Shown: positions 47,801-59,462 of the stretch, one piece after another
How positions within the stretch are numbered: the first letter of the stretch is position 1
Layout of the letters: each line of letters opens with the position of its first letter
Source: Chiua virens
Lineage: Eukaryota; Basidiomycota; Agaricomycetes; Boletales; Boletaceae
Reading direction: 5' to 3'
NCBI GenBank assembly: GCA_019787685.1
Contig: JAHNUO010000006.1
Location: 806,001 to 870,000, forward strand
DNA length: 64,000 nucleotides
Notes under the pieces: model-generated
Told to the model about the DNA's origin: nothing
Databases searched by the model: none
Seen by the model: the letters and a program-made list of their open reading frames with translations, nothing else
Translations under genes and position numbers: made by a program

Positions 47801-48972
47801 TCGTGAAGAATACACTGTAGTCCGCGGTCTCGACTTCCCTGGCAAGCGGTTGGTTACCTCCCTTTCGGGGCCTTTCATCGACACTAGAAGACAAGCCCTG
47901 GAAAAATACATGCAGGTATGTGACAAACATCTTAGACGCCCGACAACACTGACTTCTTCGCAGTGCCTGATCGCAATTCCTGAGATTTGCGAAAGCTCAG
48001 AACTTCGTGTGTTCCTATCGAGGGATTCACCATTCATTGCCTCAGAGGTCAAAGACGACCCTGTCAAAGGACAGGGGGCCTTCTCTGGACGGAGCATTGT
48101 CCAGTCAATGTATAGGTCTGTCACGGAAAGCATTGATGATATGTTCTTCGGGCCTTCCATGTTGGATGTGATGATCCAGCGTCTCACCCAGCAGGTAGCC
48201 GAATTCACCGGGATCGTCGGTTCTGCAGTCAATGAGGAGGAAATTGTCGCTCAAGCTATGAAACGGTTTGGAAAAGCGACCTCCCTGGACACACTGATGC
48301 AAATGCCAGGCGATCTCAAGCCACTGGGCGGAGAAACGAGCACTTCCAGCTTTTCCGCCCCCATCTGCGACTTGGTGCTTGCCATTTTTGAACTTCACAA
48401 GAAAAACAACTGGCTTCGCCGTCAAGCAATCGTGATCATTCTTCAACAAGTTTTCGGGGACACCATCGAACAGTCGGTTGTCACGCTTTGTATACTTGAC
48501 ATGATTCACATTCTGATTTCTCAGGAAAATACGCCAGAGCATATATTCCTTGTTTGAAGAGAGTCGCCTACTTCCCCTTCTCGCCACGCTCAGGGAAAGT
48601 GTATGGCCCGGGGGCAAGCTGAAGCCGCCTTCGCAACCCCGCACTGCTGAAGAGAAACTACGGAGCCGAGACGAAGCTAATCGCAAACTCTCGGCGCTAG
48701 TACCAGGTCTAATCTGACTAACTTGTTAAACATGCGAATTGACTGAAACCTGTGTTGCAGATCTGGCTGCTAACATGATAGGTCGTTCGAATGCCCGCCG
48801 CGGGGCCCGACGTATATTCGCTGTGTTGCAGAATCGGCGTTTAAACCAACATATCGCCTATACCATTATGGACGAGGTGTGTTAAAATTGATCCAGAAGC
48901 CCCTGCCGATTGACAGAGTATGGGCAGATTATTGCTGCCATTTTTCCTGAGCTTCCACCCGTATCTCGATGA
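44863..48972 (+). CDS. MDM1: MDM1/SNX13-type sorting nexin (TM-PXA-RGS-PX-nexin C)
   Basis: Hydrophobic spans at about residues 18-65 (VLLVGIIAVTVPVITRIVFS, ITIVLLLPFFVVLVVLSSLL) anchor the protein in the ER. A PXA domain follows (LNDIMILIVRDFVLSWYKDI, TLHAAFDQVLQR, LRTVAREVVVCTVLYPIMDM), then an RGS domain (NPTSLSYFMEFMDRRHRSLL, VQFWLTVESFKNPLE). A linker with acidic runs leads to a coiled coil, a PX domain (YLVQVQQLSQDGTFSSGWVV, ARRYNEFLRMHGKLR, LDFPGKR) and nexin C (FGKATSLDTL, APICDLVLAIFELHKKNNWL, RRQAIVIILQQVFG). Yeast Mdm1 tethers ER to vacuole and affects lipid metabolism; SNX13 has the RGS as here. TTG precedes the ATG; the start is 44863. About 1,200 residues. The late exons to TGA 48970-48972 follow from QKIRQSIYSLFEESRLLPLL. 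Confidence 0.88.
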
Positions 48973-49025
48973 GGCGTTGAGTTATCAGAGGAACCACCGC
49001 CTCCCGCGATACTAAGTGTGATGCT

Positions 49026-50750
49026 TTAGTCGCCGCATTCCATCGAGTCTGCTCGCATTGGAGAATGAGATTCTGATGGCGGATTCACATTGTCGGCAGC
49101 TTTCGATTTTTGTCGGAATGTAACAGCCATTGCGTCTGGGTCGTCGTAACTTACGAAAAGTTCCATTAGCTATTGTACAGGTTGACCAAAGTGAATGAAC
49201 ATACACTTTGATAGTATGAAGCAAGAACCCGCTTGAACCAGACGTATTCATCGTTGGATGTGTCCGGCCAGGAAGAACCTGATAGCGACGTAACCACGAC
49301 TCAGTGATTGAGGGTGCGAGAAAACCAGGGTTGAGTCGCATCTTGGCCTGCAAGTCTGCTATAGGCTACGATGCGATCAGCAACGAGGTGAGAGTGAGAA
49401 ATGGAAGAGTACCTGAAGGAACATGTCTTGAACGACAATCGAAGCGGAACCAGCCAAATGGGGTGACAGCATCTTTACAATTTCGAATGGATCGTAGTCG
49501 CTAGCAACTATGAGCGCATCGAACTCTCCTGAGAATAATTCCTGCCGCGTGTTCATCAGGGTATCTGAATTTGTTTTTCGCTTGTCAAGGCGTAGACGCT
49601 GACGCTCTGAACGTACACGTCCTGAATTGGGCTCAAGTGAGACGACAACTGTGGAGGAAATGATCCTTTGTGGTAACAAGTAGATGGCGGATACTTACCG
49701 GGAGTATAATCTTCCTGAGCTGTAGCCCAATTGAGAGTGGATAGAACTGATGTCAAAATCTCTTTCTCATAGTTCATCAGGGTCAGTACAGGATAGGCAG
49801 GCGGCGAGTCAGCATCATTTATTGAAATTATGCGTCCTTCACCTGGGGGATCATCAACATAATCACCGGTTACAATAGAACTCGCTTACACCCTATTCGG
49901 CCAAGGACAGCGGAAACAATCAACCCAGAAGCATCGTCGACTATGATGTAGCGCCCTCCTGGGCGCACATTTGCCAAGTTCAGTATTTGAGAGAGTGTAT
50001 CGGGACGAATGTCCCGTATCCTATTTTGATCCTTTTTGAACCAATATTCGCAGATGTTATATATTGTCGGTTCAATCGTCTCGAAGCTCTTCGAATACCT
50101 ACGTGAAGTGTCACTGCGGCTTACTACCTTGCAAGAATCGGTTACTCACTTTGCTTCCTTCCGCTTTTTATACTTGTCTTTGCTATACTCCGTTTTCAGG
50201 GAATAAGCTGCATGTTGCTCGATTTGAGCCTTGATGATATCCTGAGTTATCAGGTTCGCTCTGAGGGTTCGTTATGATGTGCAGCATAATCGTACTGAAG
50301 CATGGACACCAGATTTCTTGAGTGCTTCGATTTCGTCCAGATTTAATGGCTGAACAAACTCCCCATCGTTGATGAGTTCGTTGGTCGCGTCTGTTTCCTC
50401 TGTGTTGGACGGTTATCGTGGCAATGCGAGAGACAAGCGTCGGTCTACCAACCCACTTCGTCCATAGTACAGGGAGGCAAACGTTTGAGTTTCTTTTCTT
50501 GAATTTCGTAGGCAAATCCATACGGTTTTCCGATGATCTCATTGGCGGGGAACGAGCCCACTCTACCCAGCGACACGATCCTTGGCGGAATGTAATGAAA
50601 GTCAACTGGTTACACTTGAGACACTTACGAGTCTTTCTCGACTTTGATGCTACGCACTTCGCCATTGGGTAATTTGAATAGAACTGTATGCTTGGAGTCT
50701 ATTGTAGTGTGTCTGGTAGATGTTAGAGTACTTGAGTGGACAGTACTCAT
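49026..50750 (-). CDS. TRM6: tRNA m1A58 methyltransferase non-catalytic subunit TRM6
   Basis: MSTVHSSTLTSTRHTTIDSK and HTVLFKLPNGEVRSIKVEKD begin the protein, followed by GRVGSFPANEIIGKPYGFAY, EIQEKKLKRLPPCTMDEV, LNLDEIEALKKSGVH, then KFGSRKEAKYSKSFETIEPT, ICEYWFKKDQNRIRDIRPDT and ANVRPGGRYIIVDDASGLIV. The end has FDALIVASDYDPFEIVKMLS and VLPGRTHPTMNTSGSSGFLL. TRM6 (Gcd10) pairs with the catalytic Trm61 to methylate A58 in tRNAs, including initiator tRNA. It lacks a SAM-binding glycine loop of its own, as normal. The last intron (donor gtatgt, acceptor gtaag) joins IKV to YDDPDAMAVTF. The start at 50748-50750 is 73 bp from the divergent chaperone gene. Confidence 0.88.
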
Positions 50751-50823
50751 ATTAGAAGTCCAAGATATAGGGTCTAAGGGCGGAAACTCCGATGCTGACT
50801 TCTTGGTTGCGCTCCTAACCATC

Positions 50824-52923
50824 ATGGCCTCGTCGATCCCTGAATCCGAGTCGGACAAAAAACAACAAACGGAGAGATCGATGGATGCTTTACTTGCTAA
50901 ATCCAAAGACCCATCTTCGTTACTGCCGGACGAATTGTCTTACCTCGTAACCGCCTTCGTACCGTCCCAACCCTCGCGCTCAAAAGCGTATCTAATATTG
51001 TCTACGTTCTGCCAAGGTGTTCGTGCGTCCAAAGCTACGGAGAAAAGTGAGGCAGGGGAAGACCAAGGGACACTGGCTCTGTTCCGTGTATTCCAACCCC
51101 TAATTGCAGGAAACCTATCGCAATCTCAGGAGGACGCTCTATTGTCAGCCGTCACGTTCCACTCTGCGCTCTTCCAGGTCGACTGGCAATCGGCTGCACA
51201 GCTCTTCACAGAGGATGGTTTCATCGACCTCATCACTACTCTCGAGCTGTCTACATCGTCGTCGGTATCACTCGCACTCGCTCGTCTTTATGCCCAGGCT
51301 GGCAGCCATAAGGCTTGTCGACAAGCATTTTCCGAAGACTCTATTGTCTGGCTTCAAAAGAAGTCCTCTCAAACTACCGACGATGCCTTGCGGGCAATAT
51401 CTATCCTTGCATTGGTCAAACTAGCCCATGGGTCATCTTCAGACGCAGCATCCACATCCGTTGCAACCGCCTCCGCTACCGACACTCTAGCACGAGAGGA
51501 TACCACTCATGCGGCCCAGTTGACCGACATGGTCATAAATAGCAAAGACATCCACAACTGTCTCAACGAAGTCGTTGAAGGACTAGCATATCTCAGCGTC
51601 AATTCATCTGTGAAAGAGAATTTAGCAACCGACGCATTCTTGAAGCGCCTCTTCTCTTTCGTTCCTGAACGAAAAGCTATGGCGGACGCGACGAGTAATT
51701 CCACACTTATCTACGGGGTGGTCGTGATTATCGCCAACATTTGTGCACACAAGCCACGGTTGAATCAGGAGCAGCAACAGATTGCGAAGCTACGACAGAT
51801 GGCCGAGAGTGGCAAGCAGTCAGGGAAGCAGGGTGCCGAAGAACAACCGGACCCTCTGGAATCTGAACGCAAAGTCCAGGCCCGGTGTCGTAGTGCTATC
51901 AATTGCGGAGCACTTAATGTGTTAGCCACGGCGTCTGGATTGGATAGTCAAGGGATTCGGTCGTCCCTCGGCCAGGTACTTCTGAGTCTCACGGAGTCCA
52001 AAGAAAATAGAGGAGAGATTTTGAGAGGAGGAGGCGCTAAGACTTTGTCCCGCATCATTCAATCCTCGTCATCACCTTCGGATCCACTCCCCCAAGAAGT
52101 ACTTTCAGCCGTCCAGGCGCTTGTCAAGCTTGCTATTACCGCACCACCACTTCAGGTTTTTGGACCCAATGAGGGTAATGTACTTGACGCAATCCGACCC
52201 TTCTCACAACTACTCCTTCACCCATCTGCAAGCATGCTGCAGCAGTTCGAGGCTATGATGGCCCTGACGAATCTGGCGTCTCATGGACCTACCTTGGCGT
52301 CTCGCATCGCGAATGTCCCCCATCTTCTTAGCAAGGTCGAGCTTCTAATGCTGGAGGACCACACACTCATGCGTAGAGCCGCCACCGAGCTTATCTGCAA
52401 CTTAGTTGCGGGTTCAGAGCTCGTCTTTGAAAGATATACGGAAGTCAATAGCGAAACTCCGCGGAATGGCTCCTCCAAGTCAAAGATACAGGTCCTGATT
52501 GCTATGTCAGATGTGGAGGATCTACCTACACGCCTCGCGGCCTCGGGGGCTTTGGCGATGCTGACGAATATGCAAGCAACATGCGAGGCAATCTTAGACC
52601 TCCAAATGGAACGTCATCGAGCTTTCCTTGTGCTGGCGCAACTCGTTGACCCTAATGTTTATACTGAGGAGGATGTGAGGGAGGACTCCGGTGCGATGCG
52701 CGGTGATCCGGGACTTGTGCATCGAGGTGTTGTTTGCATTGATAATCTCTTGTCGAACCTCAAGAATTCGTCACACCAAGACGCGCTCAAAGATGAGGTA
52801 AGGAAAACGGGGCTGCTTGTCGTGATTGAGAAATTGTTGAAGGGAGCATTGGGCTCTTTTGCGGAAGGGATCATTGGACCTGCAGCAGAGGCCAGGAAGA
52901 AACTTGTAGCATTGTCCAGCTAA
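50824..52923 (+). CDS. SHE4: UCS-domain myosin chaperone (UNC-45/She4/Cro1)
   Basis: Single exon, 699 residues, all-helical. Armadillo-like repeats fill the protein. Characteristic stretches are CLNEVVEGLAYLSVNSSVKE, FSFVPERKAMADATSNS, IYGVVVIIANICAHKPRLN, EQQQIAKLRQMAESGKQ, FEAMMALTNLASHGPTLASR, MRRAATELICNLVAGS and RLAASGALAMLTNMQATCEA. The C-terminal UCS domain folds and stabilises myosin motor heads; fungal She4/Cro1 lack the TPR domain of animal UNC-45, as here. MASSIPESESDKKQQTERSM is the start in an accatcATGG context. A class I myosin, a likely client, is encoded 1.7 kb downstream. Confidence 0.9.
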   Translation: MASSIPESESDKKQQTERSMDALLAKSKDPSSLLPDELSYLVTAFVPSQPSRSKAYLILSTFCQGVRASKATEKSEAGEDQGTLALFRVFQPLIAGNLSQSQEDALLSAVTFHSALFQVDWQSAAQLFTEDGFIDLITTLELSTSSSVSLALARLYAQAGSHKACRQAFSEDSIVWLQKKSSQTTDDALRAISILALVKLAHGSSSDAASTSVATASATDTLAREDTTHAAQLTDMVINSKDIHNCLNEVVEGLAYLSVNSSVKENLATDAFLKRLFSFVPERKAMADATSNSTLIYGVVVIIANICAHKPRLNQEQQQIAKLRQMAESGKQSGKQGAEEQPDPLESERKVQARCRSAINCGALNVLATASGLDSQGIRSSLGQVLLSLTESKENRGEILRGGGAKTLSRIIQSSSSPSDPLPQEVLSAVQALVKLAITAPPLQVFGPNEGNVLDAIRPFSQLLLHPSASMLQQFEAMMALTNLASHGPTLASRIANVPHLLSKVELLMLEDHTLMRRAATELICNLVAGSELVFERYTEVNSETPRNGSSKSKIQVLIAMSDVEDLPTRLAASGALAMLTNMQATCEAILDLQMERHRAFLVLAQLVDPNVYTEEDVREDSGAMRGDPGLVHRGVVCIDNLLSNLKNSSHQDALKDEVRKTGLLVVIEKLLKGALGSFAEGIIGPAAEARKKLVALSS

Positions 52924-52997
52924 TTTCAACTTTCGACTGCTTACTTATGGGAAGTCAATACTACCTTTGACACTTGCCATTGAGTCCTGCTAGTACG

Positions 52998-53884
52998 ATG
53001 TCATCTACGGACGACGAGTATGACCCGTCGTTCACAGCACTCTCCGCCGGACTCGGGCGTCGCATCGACGATGCTTTCGATTCAGTCGTATTGCCTAGAA
53101 CACACTTGAAACTGACAAAGTTTGATGTTGCCCCTGGTGGTTTCATCGTCGAAGAACCAGAAGCTGGGTCAGCTTCAGCGGCTGGCGGGTTTATCGTCGA
53201 AGGCCAACCAGTGCAGTCTTTCATCCTCTTGTCGGAGATTCCTCGTGCTCTACGCCTCTTGGATTTGGATCCTGATGATGAGATCATGGACGTGTTCAAG
53301 AAGGCAGCGACCGGTTGGGGTGCCCAGAACTCGCACAGCGATGGAGTCAGCAAGAAGGATTGGAGGGCGGTGTGTGCTGCGCTACTCGAAGGGGAGCTTG
53401 ATGATGGAGAAAACCCGGCTGGGGATGAAGACGTCGAGATGGGCGCAGACAGTGGTCCGGACAGCGACGAGCATCATATAGAAGGGTCATCCTCCGACAC
53501 GAATCCGGAGGAATCATCGAGCGACGAGTACGAACAACCGACTCGGACGGCTATAAAGGCAAAGAAGGCGCCCAAAGCTGCTCAACGCTCAGGAACGGAC
53601 ACCTCAATGCAGTTGACTGAGGCGCAGAAAGCGCAATGCCGACAAAATTTTGCCAGATTTTTTCCTCACATTCCGGATAGCGAGCTCGATGGTCAGCGAA
53701 TCATGATCAAGGACATCACTCGCGTTGCAGATTTACTCAAAGAGAGCCTCAAGACGGAGGAGGTAATGTACACCGTGCTTGATGTTCAGTAAACTGATGA
53801 CGGGTTCCAAAGATAATGGAGATGTTAGAGGCGTTCTCCTCCTCGCCAGACAAATCCATGAACCTCGCAACTTCCAGCAGATGA
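52998..53884 (+). CDS. EF-hand-like acidic protein
   Basis: The start is ATG 52998 (MSSTDDEYDPSFTALSAGLG). Residues 1-120 include two repeats of GGFIVE (GGFIVEEPEAG and GGFIVEGQPVQ) and a compact helical part, PRALRLLDLDPDDEIMDVFK. A highly acidic Ser/Asp-rich middle follows. The C-terminal part AQKAQCRQNFARFFPHIPDS, MIKDITRVADLLKESLK, after an intron IMEMLEAFSSSPDKSMNLA, resembles a calmodulin-type EF-hand pair. As written it ends at TGA 53884. One base more near 53871 would give FQQMMTHTKLV and a TAG at 53905-53907, which fits the fold better. The family is unknown to me beyond this; a chromatin or DNA-repair adaptor is possible. Confidence 0.6.
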
Positions 53885-53988
53885 TGACTCACACAAAGTT
53901 GGTTTAGGATAACAAGATACAGAGGTGCGCGCATACAATGTCCGATACACGAATTCCAAAAGAGGTAATCGTCTCAAACGTTTAGCGT

Positions 53989-54475
53989 TTAAGCTTGGTG
54001 GACCGCACCATAACCTGGGGGAGCGGGGTATGCTTGGTTGTTGATAGGCTGATATTGGCCGCTGCCAGTATCTGTAACATATTGTCAGATGATGCCAGAG
54101 CTAAGATCGTGTTTGCTCACATATGAATCCTCCTTGGCCATAGAGTTCCTCCGCTTGCATCTTCTTGTAGATAAGCCAGAATGCATGCTAGAGGAACGTC
54201 AGGGGCCGATAATACACGTGGACTAAAACATGACTTACGATATGGCCAGGGAAGTAGCCAAGACTACGCTCATGCTTTAGAATAGGACTGAAAGCGTGGT
54301 CAAAGTGCTTACATTGTCAGACAGATGTTTATGAGCAAGTCACAGCTGCATCCGGTGATGAATGCCGCGGCTGCGGGAGGGAAGATGATGGCAACCTAGT
54401 AAGTCTGAGTGGGAGTCAACATCGAGAGTAAAGTAGACGTACGAGGATCAGAACAATGTCGGAAGCCTTGACCAT
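53989..54475 (-). CDS. PMP3: PMP3-family plasma membrane proteolipid
   Basis: Five small exons give [67 protein letters not shown], and a C-terminus rich in Gln, Pro and Tyr ([17 protein letters not shown]). The two hydrophobic helices with FPP and [18 protein letters not shown] are the UPF0057/PMP3 signature. Members are about 55 residues in the plasma membrane and influence membrane potential and salt tolerance. This one is longer because of the C-terminal extension, common in basidiomycetes. ATG 54473-54475, TAA 53989-53991. Confidence 0.93.
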
Positions 54476-54644
54476 GGTGGGTATAGTAGTAGAGAGGTTT
54501 GCTACGCTGAGAGTAGCCTTTATGGAATTGCTGTGCGCAGCCAGCCGCAGTGGCTTGTATGAGGACCCCAAACACAGCCCGCTTTCCGAGCGGTTCCGGG
54601 GTACGTGTGCTTCCATCACATCGACACCGACCCACTCCCAGGTC

Positions 54645-57600
54645 ATGGTACGCAACGCAGCTACGATTGTATGTGTGGTGTTAACAGGCATCGCAGGCTA
54701 TATCAAAGAAGGCGGGCAAGAAGGCCGCGACCCCCAAGACCGGACCTGCCAAAGTTACAAAGGTATGTCCATGCACCAAGGTTACGCGCTGCAACTCACC
54801 ATCCATCAGGCAGATTGGAAAGAGGGTTTCAAGAAGAAGCAGGTCGGCGTGTCCGATATGACCCTCCTCACAACCATCAGCAACGAAAGCATAAACGACA
54901 ACCTCCAGAAACGCTGGACTAACGCCGAAATCTATGCCTATATCGGAGGTGTCCTAATCTCTGTGAATCCGTTTAGAGGTAGGGTCGTGTGATTTACGTG
55001 TTCCCATCTCATTTGTTATCCTTCCCCCTTCTCAGATCTCGGCATCTACACGGACGAGGTGCTGCAGAAGTACAAGGGCAAGAACCGTTTAGAGGTTCCA
55101 CCCCATGTTTTCGGAATCGCCGAATCTGCTTATTATAACATGAATGCCTACCACGAAAACCAATGCGTTATAATCTCGGGCGAATCAGGAGCAGGCAAGA
55201 CCGAGGCTGCGAAGCGCATCATGCAGTACATAGCCGCCGTCTCCGGTGGTCAGGATAACAATATTCAGGAAATTAAAGATATGGTATTGGCTACCAATCC
55301 ATTATTGGAAAGCTTCGGTTGCGCCAAAACCCTTCGCAACAATAATTCAAGTCGACATGTATGGCATTTTTTCGTCGCTAGCCTCAATCCTCATGTAATT
55401 CGTCAGGGTAAATACCTAGAGATCATGTTCAACACTCGCGGAGAACCCGTTGGTGCACAGATTACCAATTACTTACTAGAGAAAGGGCGTGTCGTTGGCC
55501 AAGTCGAGAACGAACGGAACTTCCATATCTTTTATCAATTTACCAGAGCCGCATCCGACGAGCAAAGAGGTACGCATCTCGAAACACGATCGAACATCAC
55601 TGATAAACAATTCAGAACAATTTGGGCTTCAGGGTCCTGAGTCCTACGCGTATACGAGTACGAGTAACTGTCTCGAGGTACAAGGCATAAACGATACCGA
55701 AGACTATGCGGACACACTCGTCAGTGTTTCCTTCTCTCGTTATGCAAACGATACAAACGTGTTGATTTATAGAATGCGATGCGAATCATCGGGCTAAGCG
55801 AGCCGGAACAGAGCGAGATATTCCGAATGCTCGCCATTGTCCTGTGGCTAGGAAACGCTCAGTTTCAAGAAATGGACGATGGGAACGCTGCTATCACTGA
55901 TGCAGGCGTTACAGATTTCATCGCCTATCTTATGGAAGTAGAATCTGGCATGGTCCAAAAGGTTCTCACCACGAAGGTTGTCGAAACGCAACGAGGCGGC
56001 CGCCGGGGATCAATCTATGACGTCCCCTTAAACCCGGCTCAAGCTACGGCGGTTCGAGACGCCCTTGCAAAGGCGATTTACAATAATCTGTTTGAGTGGA
56101 TAGTATCAAGAATCAACATTTCAATGAAACCAAGAAGTGCTACTGCACAAGTCATCGGCATCTTGGTTCGTTGGCGTTATAAACATTTTGATGCGTTTCT
56201 GACGACACCATAGGACATATTTGGTTTTGAGATCTTCGAGGTATGTCAACCAACCATTATAGCCACAAATCGGTTTACGAAAAACCTTCCGACCAAAGGA
56301 CAATTCGTTCGAACAATTGTGCATCAACTATGTCAACGAAAAACTACAGCAGATCTTTATCGAGTTAACGCTCAAGACCGAGCAAGAAGAATACGTCAGG
56401 GAGCAAATCAAATGGACGCCTATCAATTACTTCAATAACAAAATCGTCTGTGATCTCATCGAAGAGCGCAAACCCCCGGGAATATTTGCAGCCCTGAATG
56501 ACGCTTGCGCTACTGCGCACGCCGATCCCGCTGCAGCTGATAATAGCTTCGTGCAACGTACAGCTATGCTCTCTTCCAACCCTCATTTCGAGGCCCGCGG
56601 AGCACAGTTTCTCGTAAAGCATTACGCTGGCGATGTGATGTACAACATCTCGGGTATGACGGACAAAAATAAGGACGCTTTAGTCAAAGATCTTTTCGAT
56701 CTCATAGGGAGCAGTGGAAACCAATTCCTTCAGACCTTGTTTCTGGATAGACCAGATTCGAACAGCAAGAAACGGCCACCGACTGCTGGAGACAGGATCA
56801 AGGTAGTTATCCCTTCTCTTCAGTATTGTGTGAAGTCATTGATGATTTTAGGGATCAGCCAGTGCGCTTGTGGATAACCTGATGAAAGCCCATCCCTCTT
56901 ACATTCGAACGATCAAGCCAAACCAGAATCGCAGTCCAACAGAATATGACACTAAGGCAATCCTCCACCAGATCAAATATCTCGGGCTCCAGGAAAATAT
57001 CCGTGTTCGTCGGGCAGGTTTCGCTTACCGGAATACTTTTGAGAAAATGGTCGAGCGATTCTATCTCCTATCTCCGTCTACGTCTTACGCTGGTGAATAC
57101 ATCTGGCAAGGTGATGCGAAGTCTGGGTGCGAACAGATTCTTAAAGATACCGGAATCGTCAAGGATGAATGGCAGATGGGTGTCACGAAAGCGTTTATCA
57201 AGAATCCAGAGACGGTGTGTTCCTACCACGCTTTCTTCGTGGCATTTGGCTGATGGATTGCGAAAGCTTTTCGCCCTGGAAACGATGCGTGATCGTTACT
57301 GGCATAACATGGCCGCCCGCATTCAACGGGCTTGGCGGAATTACTGGCGATACAAGAACGAATGTGCCAAGCGTATTCAGCGTTTCTGGAGGAATAACAA
57401 AGAGAGCATCGAGTACGCCAAAGTCAGAGAATACGGACATCAAGTCCTGGCGAGCAGAAAAGAACGCAGACGCTATAGTCTCCTTAGCTACCGGCGTTTC
57501 ACGGGCGATTATCTCGACGTCAATGGCAAAAACGCCCTCGGCGTAGAACTGCGGAACGCATGTGGTCTTGGTGGTCAGGCTGTTACTCTTATTTCTCATC

Positions 57601-59258
57601 ACGACCTCTACTCAAAGGCCCCGCATAGCCGATCAAGTGTCTTTTAGTTCAAAAGCACAAGTACTGGTCTCAAAAACTTTCCGATCAAGTAAACCAAACC
57701 CGCGCTTTTTAATTGTGGTAAGCGCCAAGGAATATTCAGTCACCATTTTGGTTCAACCGATTTTAGACGAACAAAGCCGTGTACATTGCAATGACGACTC
57801 AAAAGGATGGACAGATACATACGTCACTTGAACGCAAGATACCATTAATCACAATTAAGAGCATCTCGTTGTCGAACTTACGAGATGACTGGTTTGTGAG
57901 TATATTCCTTCAATTGTGGTCCGCTATCTCATGATTTTGAACAGGTCTTTAACTGCAATGCATCGGAAGAAGGGGATCCAGTCCTTCATTGTTACTTCAA
58001 GACCGAGCTTGTCGCCTCCCTTTTGCAGCTAACGCAAGCCTCCATTAATGTTATCGTCGGCCCGACGTGAGCATGAACTTGTTGTTCATTTATTGCGTAT
58101 TCACGGAAGCCAGGATCGAATATGCAAAGAAGAAGGACAAGAAGGCGCGAATCCAGTTCGTTAAGGACGAGACGGTTCCAAGAGACGATGTTTATAAGAG
58201 CCACACCATTCATGTTCCGTCTGGCGAGCCCCCCAACAGCATATCACGCCCCCGTGCTAAGCGAAAACAGGGTGTCGTCAGACCGATCACGCAAGGGAAG
58301 CTTCTGCGTGCTGGAGGACCATCCACTGTAAGTTGTACAGTTACCTGGAATAACTATATCATGACATGTGATTGCAGAAGCCAAGGAATGTATCTAAACC
58401 TCAGCCTGCTGCTCAACCCCTGCCTGGAAAGTCTGCGACGATTGGTGTAAGACCCACTCCCGCTCCAGTCGCGTCAACACCACCGCCAGCAAGGAATGTC
58501 GCTCCACCTTCACCCCCTGAAGAACCGGATGTCGAGTTGTATCGAGCTAAATTTTCCTTCCAAGGACAGGAAGGGGAGATGTCACTGCAGAAGGATGACG
58601 TCGTTGAACTTGTAGAAAAGGACGACAATGGTTGGTGGTTGGTCAAGAAAGATGGAGAGGAGGGTTGGGCCCCGAACAACTATCTTGAGCTCGTACCCAA
58701 GAAGCCACGAGCACCACCTGCGGCACCTCCACCACCGGCTCGTAGACCTCCACCATCGGTTCCGATTGTGTCACCCACTCCAACCGCTCCGAAGGTACAA
58801 GTGGCGATCAGGTCTGTCACAGCTGATGCGTCTGCGAAGCCAGTCGCCGTTTTTCCTGGCCTCATGCCCTCGAACGGCTCTGTCACCCCCTGGAAGAAAC
58901 CTACAGCGTCTGCGAACAACTCTGCAGAACCTACACCTGTGAATTCTCGACCTCCTAGCTCGATCGGGACAAAACCACCTGCGCCCCCAATTGGTTCGAA
59001 GCCTAAAGTGACACCGCCACCTGTCGCTGCGAAACCTGGTGCTGTCAAACCTCCGGGTAAACCTCCAATCCCTACAGCCCCTAGGCCCCCCGCTGGGAAC
59101 GCATCTGCACCGAGGGCAAGCGCCGCGAAACTGGCCCCGCCGTCCGCTCAAATGGATCTGGCTGCAGCGGTAAGCGTATTCCTAATTGTCTTTGGAGATT
59201 GTGCTCACAAATGCACTCACAGCTCGCCAAGCGGGCGCAAAGGATGACCGATGACTGA
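54645..59258 (+). CDS. MYO1: class I myosin
   Basis: ATG 54645-54647 is the entire coding part of exon 1; the intron (gtacgc...aacag) follows at once and exon 2 starts [13 protein letters not shown]. The motor has GESGAGKT (about 131-138), NNNSSRHGKYLEI (switch 1), DIFGFEIFE (switch 2) and [18 protein letters not shown]. The TEDS site is Ser at about residue 359 ([13 protein letters not shown]), which PAK-type kinases phosphorylate in other fungi. IQ motifs follow ([29 protein letters not shown]), then a TH1 membrane-binding tail, a Pro-rich part, an SH3 domain ([40 protein letters not shown]) and a long Pro/Ala tail ending [11 protein letters not shown]. The usual acidic DDW end that activates Arp2/3 is not seen. 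It drives endocytic actin patches. Confidence 0.94.
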
Positions 59259-59462
59259 TACATGATGGACGATAGACGTTCTTAGTTGTCTGCTATGAGT
59301 TTCCGAACCCGACACGGGATATCCTAGATTATTTATTTACGTGGATAGATATCAGAATGGTCGTGACAATGTTGGCGTAAAGATCCTGGGACAAGGGTAT
59401 ATGAAGATACGAACCATCTACAATAATGCTAATAAGGGAGCGTGGCACGGTTTGATGAAGAA

